A DNA stretch of 64,000 nt from Neomoorella carbonis (GTDB lineage: Bacteria > Bacillota > DSM-521 > Neomoorellales > Neomoorellaceae): NCBI RefSeq assembly GCF_045278715.1, contig NZ_CP136420.1, forward strand, positions 310,001 to 374,000, written 5' to 3'. The notes under the pieces are model-generated. The model was not told the origin of the DNA. It worked only from the letters and a program-made list of their open reading frames with translations, and ran no database searches. How positions within the stretch are numbered: position 1 is the first letter of the stretch; each line of letters starts with the position of its first letter. A program made the position numbers and the translations under genes. Below, piece after piece: positions 51,025 through 58,706 of this stretch.

Positions 51025-52107
51025 CTATCTTTCCAGGACCAGGACCATCTTCCCCGGTTCCAGGAATATATTTTTAAATTTTAGACCATAATCCGGCGGC
51101 GGTAAATTCAGGGTCAGGTTGTCCCGCGGCAGGAGCTCGGTCCAGGTGGAGGGATCAAGGGACAGGCCGGCAAAGGCCACATTTTGCGGTGTAAATAGGA
51201 GCTGGTGGGGGCCGTAAACGCTGAGGGCACCCTGGATCTCAAAGTCAGGTCCCGGGATTTTTATAACTTCACCTGGCAGGACCAGGCGGATGTCCTGCAA
51301 CTGTTCTTGCGAACCCAGCAGGGTTTTATTGAGGTTTTGCTGGCTGAAGACAGCTACTACCTCGCCCCGGCCTAAATCAACCTGAACGGAATCCGGCCGC
51401 AAGCTTCGCCAGGGCAGGGCTGGTAACTGCTGCAAAAGATAATGTAAAGCCGGCAGGGCCCCGGCCCAGGCTTTCTCCAGGGCCAGCAGGTCCCGGGCCC
51501 AGGTGGTATTCTGCTGGCGCAGGGCATTAAGCTTCTTTTCCTGTTCTTCCTTTAGCGCCGCCAGAGTTTTTTGTGCCGCCAGGCAGGCATCCCGGGCCTG
51601 CTCCAGTTCCCTTTCTTTGGCCGCCACCAGGTTGCTTTTTTCCCGGGCCAGACTGGCCAGGGCCAGGTTATGACGGACGATGCCGTAGAAGTGACCGGCC
51701 AGGCGCTTTAATAATTCCCAGCGGATAAAAAAATCCGGCAAGTTGTTGCTGAAAAAAGCAGCCGTTATAAAGGGAGAAGAGCCGTAGATGTAAAAAAAGC
51801 GTAAACTGCGGCCGAAATCACGGCGTCCGGCAGCCAGATCAGCTTCCGCCCGGTCCTGGGCGGCCCGGGCAGCCCGCAGCTCTTCCTGGACGATTTCCAG
51901 GCGCTTTGCCAGCTCCAGGTTCTCGGCAGCGGTCTTTTGCAACCGCGCGTCCAGGCGCAGGATATCCTGCAGGATACGGTTTTCCTGGTTCTTGCTGTCC
52001 TGAAGGCGCTGCCGTAAGGCATCTTTTATATCCACGGCCCCGGAGGTGGGGATATTAACTGGTAATAAAAAAAAGAAAATCGTCAGCCAAACTATCCGGC
52101 GGCGCAT
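51025..52107 (-). CDS. Secreted coiled-coil protein (peptidoglycan-hydrolase-regulator-like)
   Basis: A 360-residue exported protein with a signal peptide (RIVWLTIFFFLLPVNIP), a long coiled coil (about residues 26-110 and 155-210: NQENRILQDILRLDARLQ and EQARDACLAAQKTLAALKEE), and a C-terminal beta domain of unknown fold. The N-terminal coil with FFYIYGSSPFITAAFFSNN resembles the hinge of PcsB/EnvC-type activators, which control cell-wall amidases at division. No catalytic domain is visible, so a regulatory role is likely. GGGAGG precedes the ATG. Confidence 0.65.
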   Translation of the reverse strand: MRRRIVWLTIFFFLLPVNIPTSGAVDIKDALRQRLQDSKNQENRILQDILRLDARLQKTAAENLELAKRLEIVQEELRAARAAQDRAEADLAAGRRDFGRSLRFFYIYGSSPFITAAFFSNNLPDFFIRWELLKRLAGHFYGIVRHNLALASLAREKSNLVAAKERELEQARDACLAAQKTLAALKEEQEKKLNALRQQNTTWARDLLALEKAWAGALPALHYLLQQLPALPWRSLRPDSVQVDLGRGEVVAVFSQQNLNKTLLGSQEQLQDIRLVLPGEVIKIPGPDFEIQGALSVYGPHQLLFTPQNVAFAGLSLDPSTWTELLPRDNLTLNLPPPDYGLKFKNIFLEPGKMVLVLER

Positions 52108-52202
52108 TGTTCTCCCTCCCGGGGTATTATATTCGCCAGGGAAAGGTTAAATCCTGCTGGCAATGGAAAAAAATGTAAATTTTAGCATCCATTAAGTCGA
52201 CC

Positions 52203-52231
52203 TTGACAGGCTTGTATGAAAAGATTATAAT
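52203..52231 (+). promoter_or_regulatory. Sigma-A promoter for the tRNA genes
   Basis: TTGACA (52203-52208) and TATAAT (52226-52231) with an exact 17-base spacer, about 20 bases before tRNA-Ala. Confidence 0.85.
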
Positions 52232-52251
52232 AAAACCTGCATTGATAGTAA

Positions 52252-52327
<76 letters not shown>

Positions 52328-52340
52328 AAAGGTTTTATAG

Positions 52341-52415
52341 GGGCGCGTAGCTCAGTGGGAGAGCGCTTGACTCACATTCAAGAGGTCGCAGGTTCAATCC
52401 CTGCCGTGCCCACCA
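52341..52415 (+). tRNA. tRNA-Val (anticodon CAC)
   Basis: Acceptor GGGCGCG/CGTGCCC, D-stem GCTC/GAGC, anticodon stem CTTGA/TCAAG with loop CTCACAT (anticodon CAC, reads GTG), T-arm GCAGGTTCAATCCCTGC and CCA encoded. Length 75. It sits 23 bases from the broken integrase, so it is the likely integration site. Confidence 0.93.
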
Positions 52416-52423
52416 GGTATATC

Positions 52424-52456
52424 AAGGCTTCTCGGGTTTACCGGGAGGCTTTTTTC
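52424..52456 (+). terminator. Terminator after the tRNA genes
   Basis: AAGGCTTCTCGG and CCGGGAGGCTTTTTT form a stem followed by TTTTTTCTTTT. It overlaps the 3' end of the integrase remnant on the other strand. Confidence 0.75.
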
Positions 52457-53684
52457 TTTTCCAAATCGGCGTTTGGTGCCCGATTGGTGCCCAAATTATT
52501 TTCCGGCTTTTCACCGGCGCTCAGCAGCAGATCCAGCTTTGCCGCCGCCTGCCTCTTCAGGTCCAGGGAGACGTGGGTGTAAATATCCGAAGTGACGGCG
52601 ATCCTGCTGTGGCCGAGCATCTCCTGAACGGTCTTTAAAGATTCACCCAGCTCCAGGAGCAGGGTAGCAAATGTGTGCCGGATATCGTGGAACCGCACGC
52701 GGGGTATGCCGGCGCGCGCTAGCATTTTCTCAAAGTGGCGGGTGAAGTTCCGCGGGTCGATAGGCCGGCCGGTTTCCAGGCAGAATACCAGGCCGTTGTC
52801 CTCGTAGGACCCGCCCAGCAGGAGCTATTCCTGGTTCTGCCTGGCTTTATGGCGCTTCAGCTCGGTCAGGGCGTACTCGGGAATGGAGACGGTGCGTCGC
52901 GACTGGGGGGTCTTCGGCTCCTGGAATACTAGCCTGGTCTTCCTCTCACCGGGGGCGGCCCCGTGGTTTCGCACCCGGACCAGGTTCTGCTTTACGCTCA
53001 GCACCCCGGCCTTCAGATCCACGTCCTGCCACCTCAGGGCCAGAAGCTCGCCCCGCCTCAGGCCGGTGGCTACCTCCAGCAGGATGGCGGGGTAGAGCCT
53101 GTCATCCTTTACGGCAGTAAGCAGGCAGTCGACCTGCTCCCGGGTGAGGGGGGAAATTTCTTTTTTCTCTTCGGCCGGCAGCACGGTCGCCTCGCTGACG
53201 TTGCAGGCCACGAGGCCATTTTTAACCGCCTGGTCCAGGGCCTCGTGGATAACGGTGTGGATATAGCGCACCGTCCGGGGGGAGAGCCCACCTTTACCGT
53301 CTGCCCGGCCCTGCTTCAGCTTTTCATTGTAAAGGTGCTGCAGGTGCTCGGGCGGAGATCCTTTAACAATAGGTTACCGATAGACGGCTTAATGTGCCGG
53401 CGGGTCAGGGTTTCGTAGCTGTCCCAGGTGGTAGGACGCAGGTGGGGCTTCATGTATTCGTTCAGCCAGGTGTCGAGCCAGGCTCCCACCGTCATCTTGC
53501 TAGGGTCCGTGTAGGTCCCCTGCTCCAGCTCCAGCAGCAGGCGGGCCATTTCCTTCTCGGCTTCCCTCTTGCTGCCCTTAAAGGCCCGCTTGATCCTTTT
53601 CCTTTTCCCCGTCCTGGGGTCTTTCCCGGCTTCGATGACGATGGTCCAGGTGTTTTTGCTTCGTTTTTCTAAATGTCCCGGCAT
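52438..53684 (-). pseudogene. int: Tyrosine-type phage integrase, interrupted
   Basis: On the minus strand three pieces form one integrase. The N-terminal AP2-like and SAM-like domains start at 53684 (PGHLEKRSKNTWTIVIEAG); near 53350 one base is missing, shifting the frame before the HLQHLYNEKLKQG stretch. An in-frame TAG (52825-52827) splits the catalytic domain after RHKARQNQE. Catalytic residues remain: Arg in ATGLRRGEL, HDIRH, LGHSRIAVTSDIY with the Tyr. So the enzyme is decayed but recent. It lies next to tRNA-Val, so it probably inserted the island. Confidence 0.85.
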
Positions 53685-53890
53685 ACAGTCACCTCCAGGA
53701 TAATTTAAAAGGGGGCCATATCCTTCATCATCTTCTACCTCCCCGGGGGCCGGGTTTCCTGGCGTCCGGGGCGGCGGACGGCGCGGGGGAAATGCGGTGG
53801 GCTGGCCATCCCCACCACCTCGGCTGCAGCCCCGGCCCCGCTGCCCGTACCGCGGCCGTGCTCACCGCCTTTTTGCCGCTAACCCCGCCC

Positions 53891-54523
53891 CTACAGCTTG
53901 AACCTCACCTCCTTCACCACGCCGATGACGCGCACGTCCTCGCCCCTGACCACAATCGGTCGGTAGGCGGGGTTCTCCGGCTTTAAGATCACCGAATCGT
54001 TGCTGCGGTAGACGCGCTTGAGGGTAGCTTCCTCGCCGTTGATCATGACGACGGCGATCGCCCCGTCTTCGCAGGTGTCCTGCTGGCGCACCAGGACCAG
54101 GTCACCGTCGTAAATGCGGGCGCCGACCATGCTGTCGCCCTTGACTTTGAGGTAAAAGTACTCGCCACCCCGCACCTCCTCGGCGGGGAGGAACTTGGTG
54201 TCGATGATTTTTTCTTCGGCCATGACAGGCTCGCCCGCCCTGATCACCCCCAGGACCGGCACCGGGACCAGGTCCCGCGCCGGCAGAAAATCGCTTTCTT
54301 TGTAAATGCCGCCGGGAGCACTGTCATAATCACGCCCCATGAGGCTGTCCAGGCTGCACCCCAAAATGTTGGCGAGTTTGAGGAGTATAGCCTCGTCGGT
54401 GAACCGCTCTCCGGCTTCATACTTCGTCACCGCCGATCGGGATACACCCACGGCATCGGCCAGCTCCTGCTGGGAAAGGCCCTTTTTCTTCCGGTAGAAC
54501 TTAAGCCGGGCGGCAAAGCTCAT
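53891..54523 (-). CDS. LexA/CI-like repressor with XRE HTH and S24 peptidase domain
   Basis: A 210-residue phage-type repressor: an N-terminal helix-turn-helix (KKGLSQQELADAVGVSRSAV, about residues 14-34), a linker, the Ala-Gly cleavage site in VLGVIRAGEPVM, and an S24 domain with Ser in VKGDSMVGARIYDGDLVLV and Lys in EATLKRVYR. It would repress island genes until a RecA-type signal makes it cleave itself. ATG at 54523 follows AAGGAGGTG. It is the only intact phage regulator here and suggests an old prophage-like origin. Confidence 0.9.
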   Translation of the reverse strand: MSFAARLKFYRKKKGLSQQELADAVGVSRSAVTKYEAGERFTDEAILLKLANILGCSLDSLMGRDYDSAPGGIYKESDFLPARDLVPVPVLGVIRAGEPVMAEEKIIDTKFLPAEEVRGGEYFYLKVKGDSMVGARIYDGDLVLVRQQDTCEDGAIAVVMINGEEATLKRVYRSNDSVILKPENPAYRPIVVRGEDVRVIGVVKEVRFKL

Positions 54524-54617
54524 ATGTTCCACCTCCTTCCGCGGTAATTCTAAACAATGGGCAGTTAACCTTCTGCCCAACTGCACCTTCCTTTTCTTTA
54601 GCAGGTTCCGGCGGGTA

Positions 54618-54728
54618 TTAACTGTAAACCTCAAAATGCCGCCTGCGGTATTCCTCTCTATTTTCCTCTAACGTTTTGCTCCAGTCAGGCTTCCAGTTCA
54701 CCAGATCCAAACCATCAATCTTGCTCAC
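54618..54728 (-). CDS. Possible short hypothetical ORF (36 aa)
   Basis: A GTG-started frame encoding MSKIDGLDLVNWKPDW... with a charged second half (EENREEYRRRHFEVYS). It lies just upstream of the repressor on the same strand. GGGGGTG precedes the GTG. It has no recognised family; it may be a remnant of a phage gene. Confidence 0.35.
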   Translation of the reverse strand: MSKIDGLDLVNWKPDWSKTLEENREEYRRRHFEVYS

Positions 54729-55123
54729 CGGACAGCACCCCCGGCTGTGGCCCGCAAAAATGGTTTTAACTGCGGCCTCGCCTTGCCGTCAGCCGCCGCT
54801 TACCCTTCCTTTTCTTTCTTTGCCTACAGTAGTTTAACCGCGGCGTCGGCCCACCGGGCCTATGTCCGGCCCCTCACGGCCGGGCCGCCCCTGTATCTTA
54901 AGTGTCCGCCAGGTAATACGTTTTTGACCCGACTATAGGGGACGGTAAGCCTGGATGGAGAATAAAATAAATAGGCCAGGGATATCACGTTCAAGAAGTT
55001 TGCTAATCATAATAGAAACCGCCAGGATTAACGTCTGGCAGTTTTCAGTAAGATAATCTGTTACACCCGATAATTAGCAGGAAAATTTGGGAAGATGACG
55101 AATTGAAACGAAAGGTGAGAGCG
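54729..55123. other. Non-coding stretch between repressor and endonuclease
   Basis: No convincing gene. An inverted repeat AAACCGCCAG/CTGGCAGTTT (55016-55045) ending in TTTTC resembles a terminator; the rest shows no other clear signal. Confidence 0.5.
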
Positions 55124-55186
55124 ATGGTTTTTAACCCTGGTCTTCATCCTGGCGATATTATCGATAACCAACGTCTAACGGTGTGA
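55124..55186 (+). pseudogene. N-terminal remnant of the HNH endonuclease
   Basis: ATG 55124 opens MVFNPGLHPGDIIDNQRLTV before a stop. This matches the usual start of the HNH family described next. About 60 codons that should join it to the downstream part (ending GMGxKGDQ) are absent, so the gene has lost an internal piece. Confidence 0.6.
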
Positions 55187-55202
55187 TCAGGACATAAATT
55201 TT

Positions 55203-55802
55203 ATGCAGAATAAAACCCTGGCTGAATCGCGCCATAATGGGGTGGAAGTACACCTTTTTGAAGTGTTTGAGCCAGGGCAGTATACCTATATAGGTCGGGT
55301 AGAATTAACTGGGGAACCCTATCAGGAGCGCCAACCTGATGCCGCTGGTAACCCGCGACAAGTATGGGTTTTTCCCCTGCGGGTAGTGGATGTGGTAGCT
55401 CCCGTGGCTATCCCTGCGGAACTAATAAACAGGAGATTGGAAGAAAAAGAGAAGCAAGCCAGAAGGTTGGACGAGCAAGAACTCCGGCGCCGCATACACT
55501 TTTCTCGTCCAGAAGCAGCTTCAAGAAAGGTGACCATAACCACCTATGAACGTAACCCTTATGTAGCTGAATACGCTAGGCGGCGCGCTAATGGAAGATG
55601 TCAACTTTGCCATAAACCTGCGCCATTTTTAAACCCAGATGGGGAGCCTTATTTAGAAGTTCACCATATAGATTGGCTTTCCCGCGGCGGGGAAGATACA
55701 ATAAATAATACCGTCGCCCCTTGCCCTAATTGTCATCGTAAGATGCATATTTTAGATTTGGCGGTTGATAGGGAGAAGCTAAAAAGAGAAATCAATGGTT
55801 AA
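55203..55802 (+). CDS. HNH endonuclease, N-terminally damaged
   Basis: A 199-residue open frame with a C-terminal HNH nuclease domain: CQLC near residue 133, then HHIDWLSRGGEDTINNTVAP with the catalytic His, and CPNCHRKMH. The front part NGVEVHLFEVFEPGQYTYIG and RQVWVFPLRVV belongs to an SRA-like, modified-base-reading domain family. In-frame bases before ATG 55203 spell DQDINF, which in the family follows GMGLKG, so this protein has lost its front. Whether it still works is unclear; it could be a leftover of a modification-dependent restriction enzyme. The type I operon follows. Confidence 0.75.
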   Translation: MQNKTLAESRHNGVEVHLFEVFEPGQYTYIGRVELTGEPYQERQPDAAGNPRQVWVFPLRVVDVVAPVAIPAELINRRLEEKEKQARRLDEQELRRRIHFSRPEAASRKVTITTYERNPYVAEYARRRANGRCQLCHKPAPFLNPDGEPYLEVHHIDWLSRGGEDTINNTVAPCPNCHRKMHILDLAVDREKLKREING

Positions 55803-55816
55803 TCGGAGGACAAGCC

Positions 55817-57367
55817 ATGACAGAAAACACTAATCTAGATCTTAGCACCCTGGAAAACTGGCTGTGGGAGGCAGCCTGTATAATTCGCGGTCCCGTAGAT
55901 GCTCCTAAGTATAAGGATTACATATTGCCCCTAATTTTCCTAAAACGCTTGTCTGACGTTTTTGAGGATGAAATAGCTAAGCTGGCCGAAGAGATCTTTG
56001 ACAGCTTTGAAGAAGCCCTGGCGCAGGTCGAAGAAGACCACTCCCTGGTGCGTTTTTACATCCCGCCCCAGGCCCGCTGGGAAGCCATATCCCGGCAGAC
56101 GACCAACATCGGCGAATACCTCACCGATGCCGTGCTGGCAGTAGCTCGGGAAAACCCCAAACTCCAGGGCATTTTCGAGCATATCGACTTCAATGCCCAG
56201 ATGGCCGGCCAGCCGGTTATCGATAACGACCGGCTTTATAACTTAATCCAGGTCCTTTCCCGCCATCGTTTAGGGTTGAAGGACGTGGAGGTAGACATTC
56301 TCGGCCGGGCTTATGAATACCTGTTGCGTAAATTCGCTGAAGGCCAGGGCCAGAGCGCCGGCGAATTCTATACTCCGCGGGAAGTTACCTGGCTGATGGC
56401 TTACCTTTTAGAACCCCAGCCAGGAGATAAGATCTATGACCCGGCCTGCGGTTCCGGCGGTCTACTGATTAAAAGCGTATTAGTGTTTAAGGAAGCCTAT
56501 GGCGATGACCCTAGAATAGCGCCGGTTAAGATCTATGGCCAGGAGATCCTTTATACCACCTTTGCAATGGCCAAAATGAACGCCTTTATCCACGACCTGG
56601 AGGCAGATATCCGCCTGGGTGATACTATGGCCCGACCGGCCTTTACCAATCCCGACGGTTCTTTACGTATCTTTGATAAGGTAACTGCCAATCCCATGTG
56701 GAACCAGAAATTTCCTCTTTCATTGTACGAAGAAGACCCCTTTGATCGTTTTAAGTTTGGCGGCATCCCGCCGGCGTCAAGTGCTGACTGGGGCTGGATC
56801 CAGCATATGTATGCCTCATTGAAAGAAGGCGGCAAGATGGCCGTTGTTTTGGACACCGGATCTGTTTCCCGGGGTAGTGGCAACCAGGGATCTAACCGCG
56901 AGCGGGATATTCGCAAAGTTTTTGTGGAAAATGACCTGGTAGAGTGCGTCATCTTACTGCCGGAAAACATGTTCTATAATACTACCGCCCCGGGTATAAT
57001 CATGATCATAAATAAGGCAAAAAAGCATCCAGGGGAGATTTTATTAATCAACGCCTCCAAATTGTTCACCAAGGGCCGCCCGAAGAACTACATGGATGAC
57101 GAGCATATAAGGAAGGTCTATAGCCTTTACCGGGAATGGCGGGAAGAAGAGGGCTTGAGCAAAATAATTTCAATTGAAGAAGCAGCCCGTAATGACTACA
57201 ACCTCAGCCCTTCCCGCTACGTATCTATTAACGGCAAAGAAGAATACCGGCCCGTAGAGGAGATTTTAGTCGAGCTGGCCGAAATCGAAGAAGAACGGCA
57301 GGCCGTAGATAAGGAACTGAATGATATCCTGGGCAAGTTAGGTTTTGGAGGTTGGCTGAATGGATAA
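55817..57367 (+). CDS. hsdM: Type I restriction-modification methyltransferase subunit HsdM
   Basis: HsdM methylates adenine N6 in the site set by HsdS. The 516-residue protein has the N-terminal HsdM domain (ENWLWEAACIIRGPVDAPKYK), the SAM motif DPACGSGGLLIKSVL near residue 208 and ANPMWNQKF at the usual NPPF place near 292. NPMW is a known variant in this subgroup. Further family patterns: EILYTTFAMAKMNAFIHDLE and NMFYNTTAPGIIMIINK. It overlaps hsdS by 8 bases. Ribosome site GGAGGA near the ATG 55817. Confidence 0.93.
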   Translation: MTENTNLDLSTLENWLWEAACIIRGPVDAPKYKDYILPLIFLKRLSDVFEDEIAKLAEEIFDSFEEALAQVEEDHSLVRFYIPPQARWEAISRQTTNIGEYLTDAVLAVARENPKLQGIFEHIDFNAQMAGQPVIDNDRLYNLIQVLSRHRLGLKDVEVDILGRAYEYLLRKFAEGQGQSAGEFYTPREVTWLMAYLLEPQPGDKIYDPACGSGGLLIKSVLVFKEAYGDDPRIAPVKIYGQEILYTTFAMAKMNAFIHDLEADIRLGDTMARPAFTNPDGSLRIFDKVTANPMWNQKFPLSLYEEDPFDRFKFGGIPPASSADWGWIQHMYASLKEGGKMAVVLDTGSVSRGSGNQGSNRERDIRKVFVENDLVECVILLPENMFYNTTAPGIIMIINKAKKHPGEILLINASKLFTKGRPKNYMDDEHIRKVYSLYREWREEEGLSKIISIEEAARNDYNLSPSRYVSINGKEEYRPVEEILVELAEIEEERQAVDKELNDILGKLGFGGWLNG

Positions 57368-58706
57368 GGAAATCAATGAGGTGATAGAGGGATATAAGGA
57401 AACGGAGATTGGGGTATTGCCCGAGGATTGGGAAGTGGTGAGGTTGGAAAATTGTCTTTCATTAATACGTAATGGGATTTCCAAAAAGCAAAGTAACGAT
57501 TTTAAAAGCGGATATCCAGTTACACGAATCGAGACCATATCAGAAGGCCGAATTAACCCTAATAAAGTGGGATTTATAGATAATCTCACATCTGATGAAG
57601 TAGAAAAATTTAAATTAAGGCCAGGGGACGTTCTTTTTAGTCATATAAATAGTGAACCACAAATAGGGCGCTCAGTTGTTTATGAAGGTTGGCCAAGTAT
57701 ATTATTGCATGGAATGAATTTGCTCCTTTTGCGTTCAAATTCTTCTGTTGTTCCTCAGTGGCTTAATTATCTTTTTATGCATTACCGAGCTACAGGGATA
57801 TTTATAAAAATAGCTGCGAGAGCAGTAAATCAGTCATCAATTAATCAGAACAAACTAAAGTCATTGTTTATCCCCCTCCCCCCACTCCCTGAGCAGCGCA
57901 AGATTGCCTATGTACTTTCAACCATCCAAAGAGCTATCGAGCTTCAAGATAAGATTATCGCCGCCACCCGGGAACTGAAAAAGTCGCTCATGCGCCACCT
58001 TTTTACCTATGGTCCGGTACCTGTGGACCAGATTGACCGCATACCCTTGAAGGAAACGGAAATCGGGATGGTGCCGGAGCATTGGGAAGTAGTGAGGTTA
58101 GGGGAAGCAATAATTAATACACAATATGGGCTTTCGTTACGTGGAAGTACAAACGGCAAGTATCCAATACTAAGAATGAATAACCTTATAGAGGGCTCTA
58201 TTAATACATCTGATTTGCAATATGTAAACTTAGATTTACAACAACTTGAACGATTTCGTTTAAATAAAGGCGATATACTCTTTAATAGGACCAACAGTTT
58301 TGAGTTAGTAGGCAAAGCATCTCTATTTGCATTAGAAGGGGATTTTGTCTTTGCATCATATTTAATAAGAATCATTACCAATAAAATGCGCTTAGCACCT
58401 GGGTTTTTAAATTACTATCTTAATTGGGACGAAACACAGCATAGGTTAAAACTGCTTGCAAGTCGAGGTGTGAGTCAATCAAATATAAGTGCTACCAAAT
58501 TAAAAGGATTTGTTATTTCTCTTCCCCCAATCACTGAACAAAATCGAATTGCCCATATTCTTACAGCCGTCGACAACAAAATTAACGCCGAGGAAAAACG
58601 CAAATCCGCTCTCCAATCCCTCTTCCAAACCATGCTCCACCTGCTCATGACCGGCAGTGTGCGCGTTAAAGACCTGGAGGTGAAAGAAGATGCCCTTAGG
58701 CGGTGA
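57360..58706 (+). CDS. hsdS: Type I specificity subunit HsdS
   Basis: A 448-residue subunit with two target-recognition domains, each followed by a conserved helix. The repeated halves begin KETEIGVLPEDWEVVRL (residue 13) and KETEIGMVPEHWEVVRL (near 227), showing the tandem structure. The conserved spacer near 185-215 contains the LSTIQRAIELQDKIIAATRE helix. TRD coding DNA (about 57460-57860 and 58130-58500) is markedly more A+T-rich than the conserved parts, as expected when TRDs are exchanged between strains. It overlaps hsdM and hsdR. Confidence 0.92.
   Translation: MDKEINEVIEGYKETEIGVLPEDWEVVRLENCLSLIRNGISKKQSNDFKSGYPVTRIETISEGRINPNKVGFIDNLTSDEVEKFKLRPGDVLFSHINSEPQIGRSVVYEGWPSILLHGMNLLLLRSNSSVVPQWLNYLFMHYRATGIFIKIAARAVNQSSINQNKLKSLFIPLPPLPEQRKIAYVLSTIQRAIELQDKIIAATRELKKSLMRHLFTYGPVPVDQIDRIPLKETEIGMVPEHWEVVRLGEAIINTQYGLSLRGSTNGKYPILRMNNLIEGSINTSDLQYVNLDLQQLERFRLNKGDILFNRTNSFELVGKASLFALEGDFVFASYLIRIITNKMRLAPGFLNYYLNWDETQHRLKLLASRGVSQSNISATKLKGFVISLPPITEQNRIAHILTAVDNKINAEEKRKSALQSLFQTMLHLLMTGSVRVKDLEVKEDALRR

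Noticed and set aside
52825..52827. In-frame TAG in the integrase as an amber recoded (Pyl) codon
   Set aside because: No pyrrolysine genes are seen, and a separate frameshift in the same gene points to decay.
54747..54938. 63-codon plus-strand frame in the island
   Set aside because: No ribosome site and no family; composition looks like non-coding GC-rich DNA.
56680..56710. NPMW in place of NPPF in HsdM, as a sign of an inactive methylase
   Set aside because: NPMW is seen in intact members of this HsdM group, so it is not evidence of decay.
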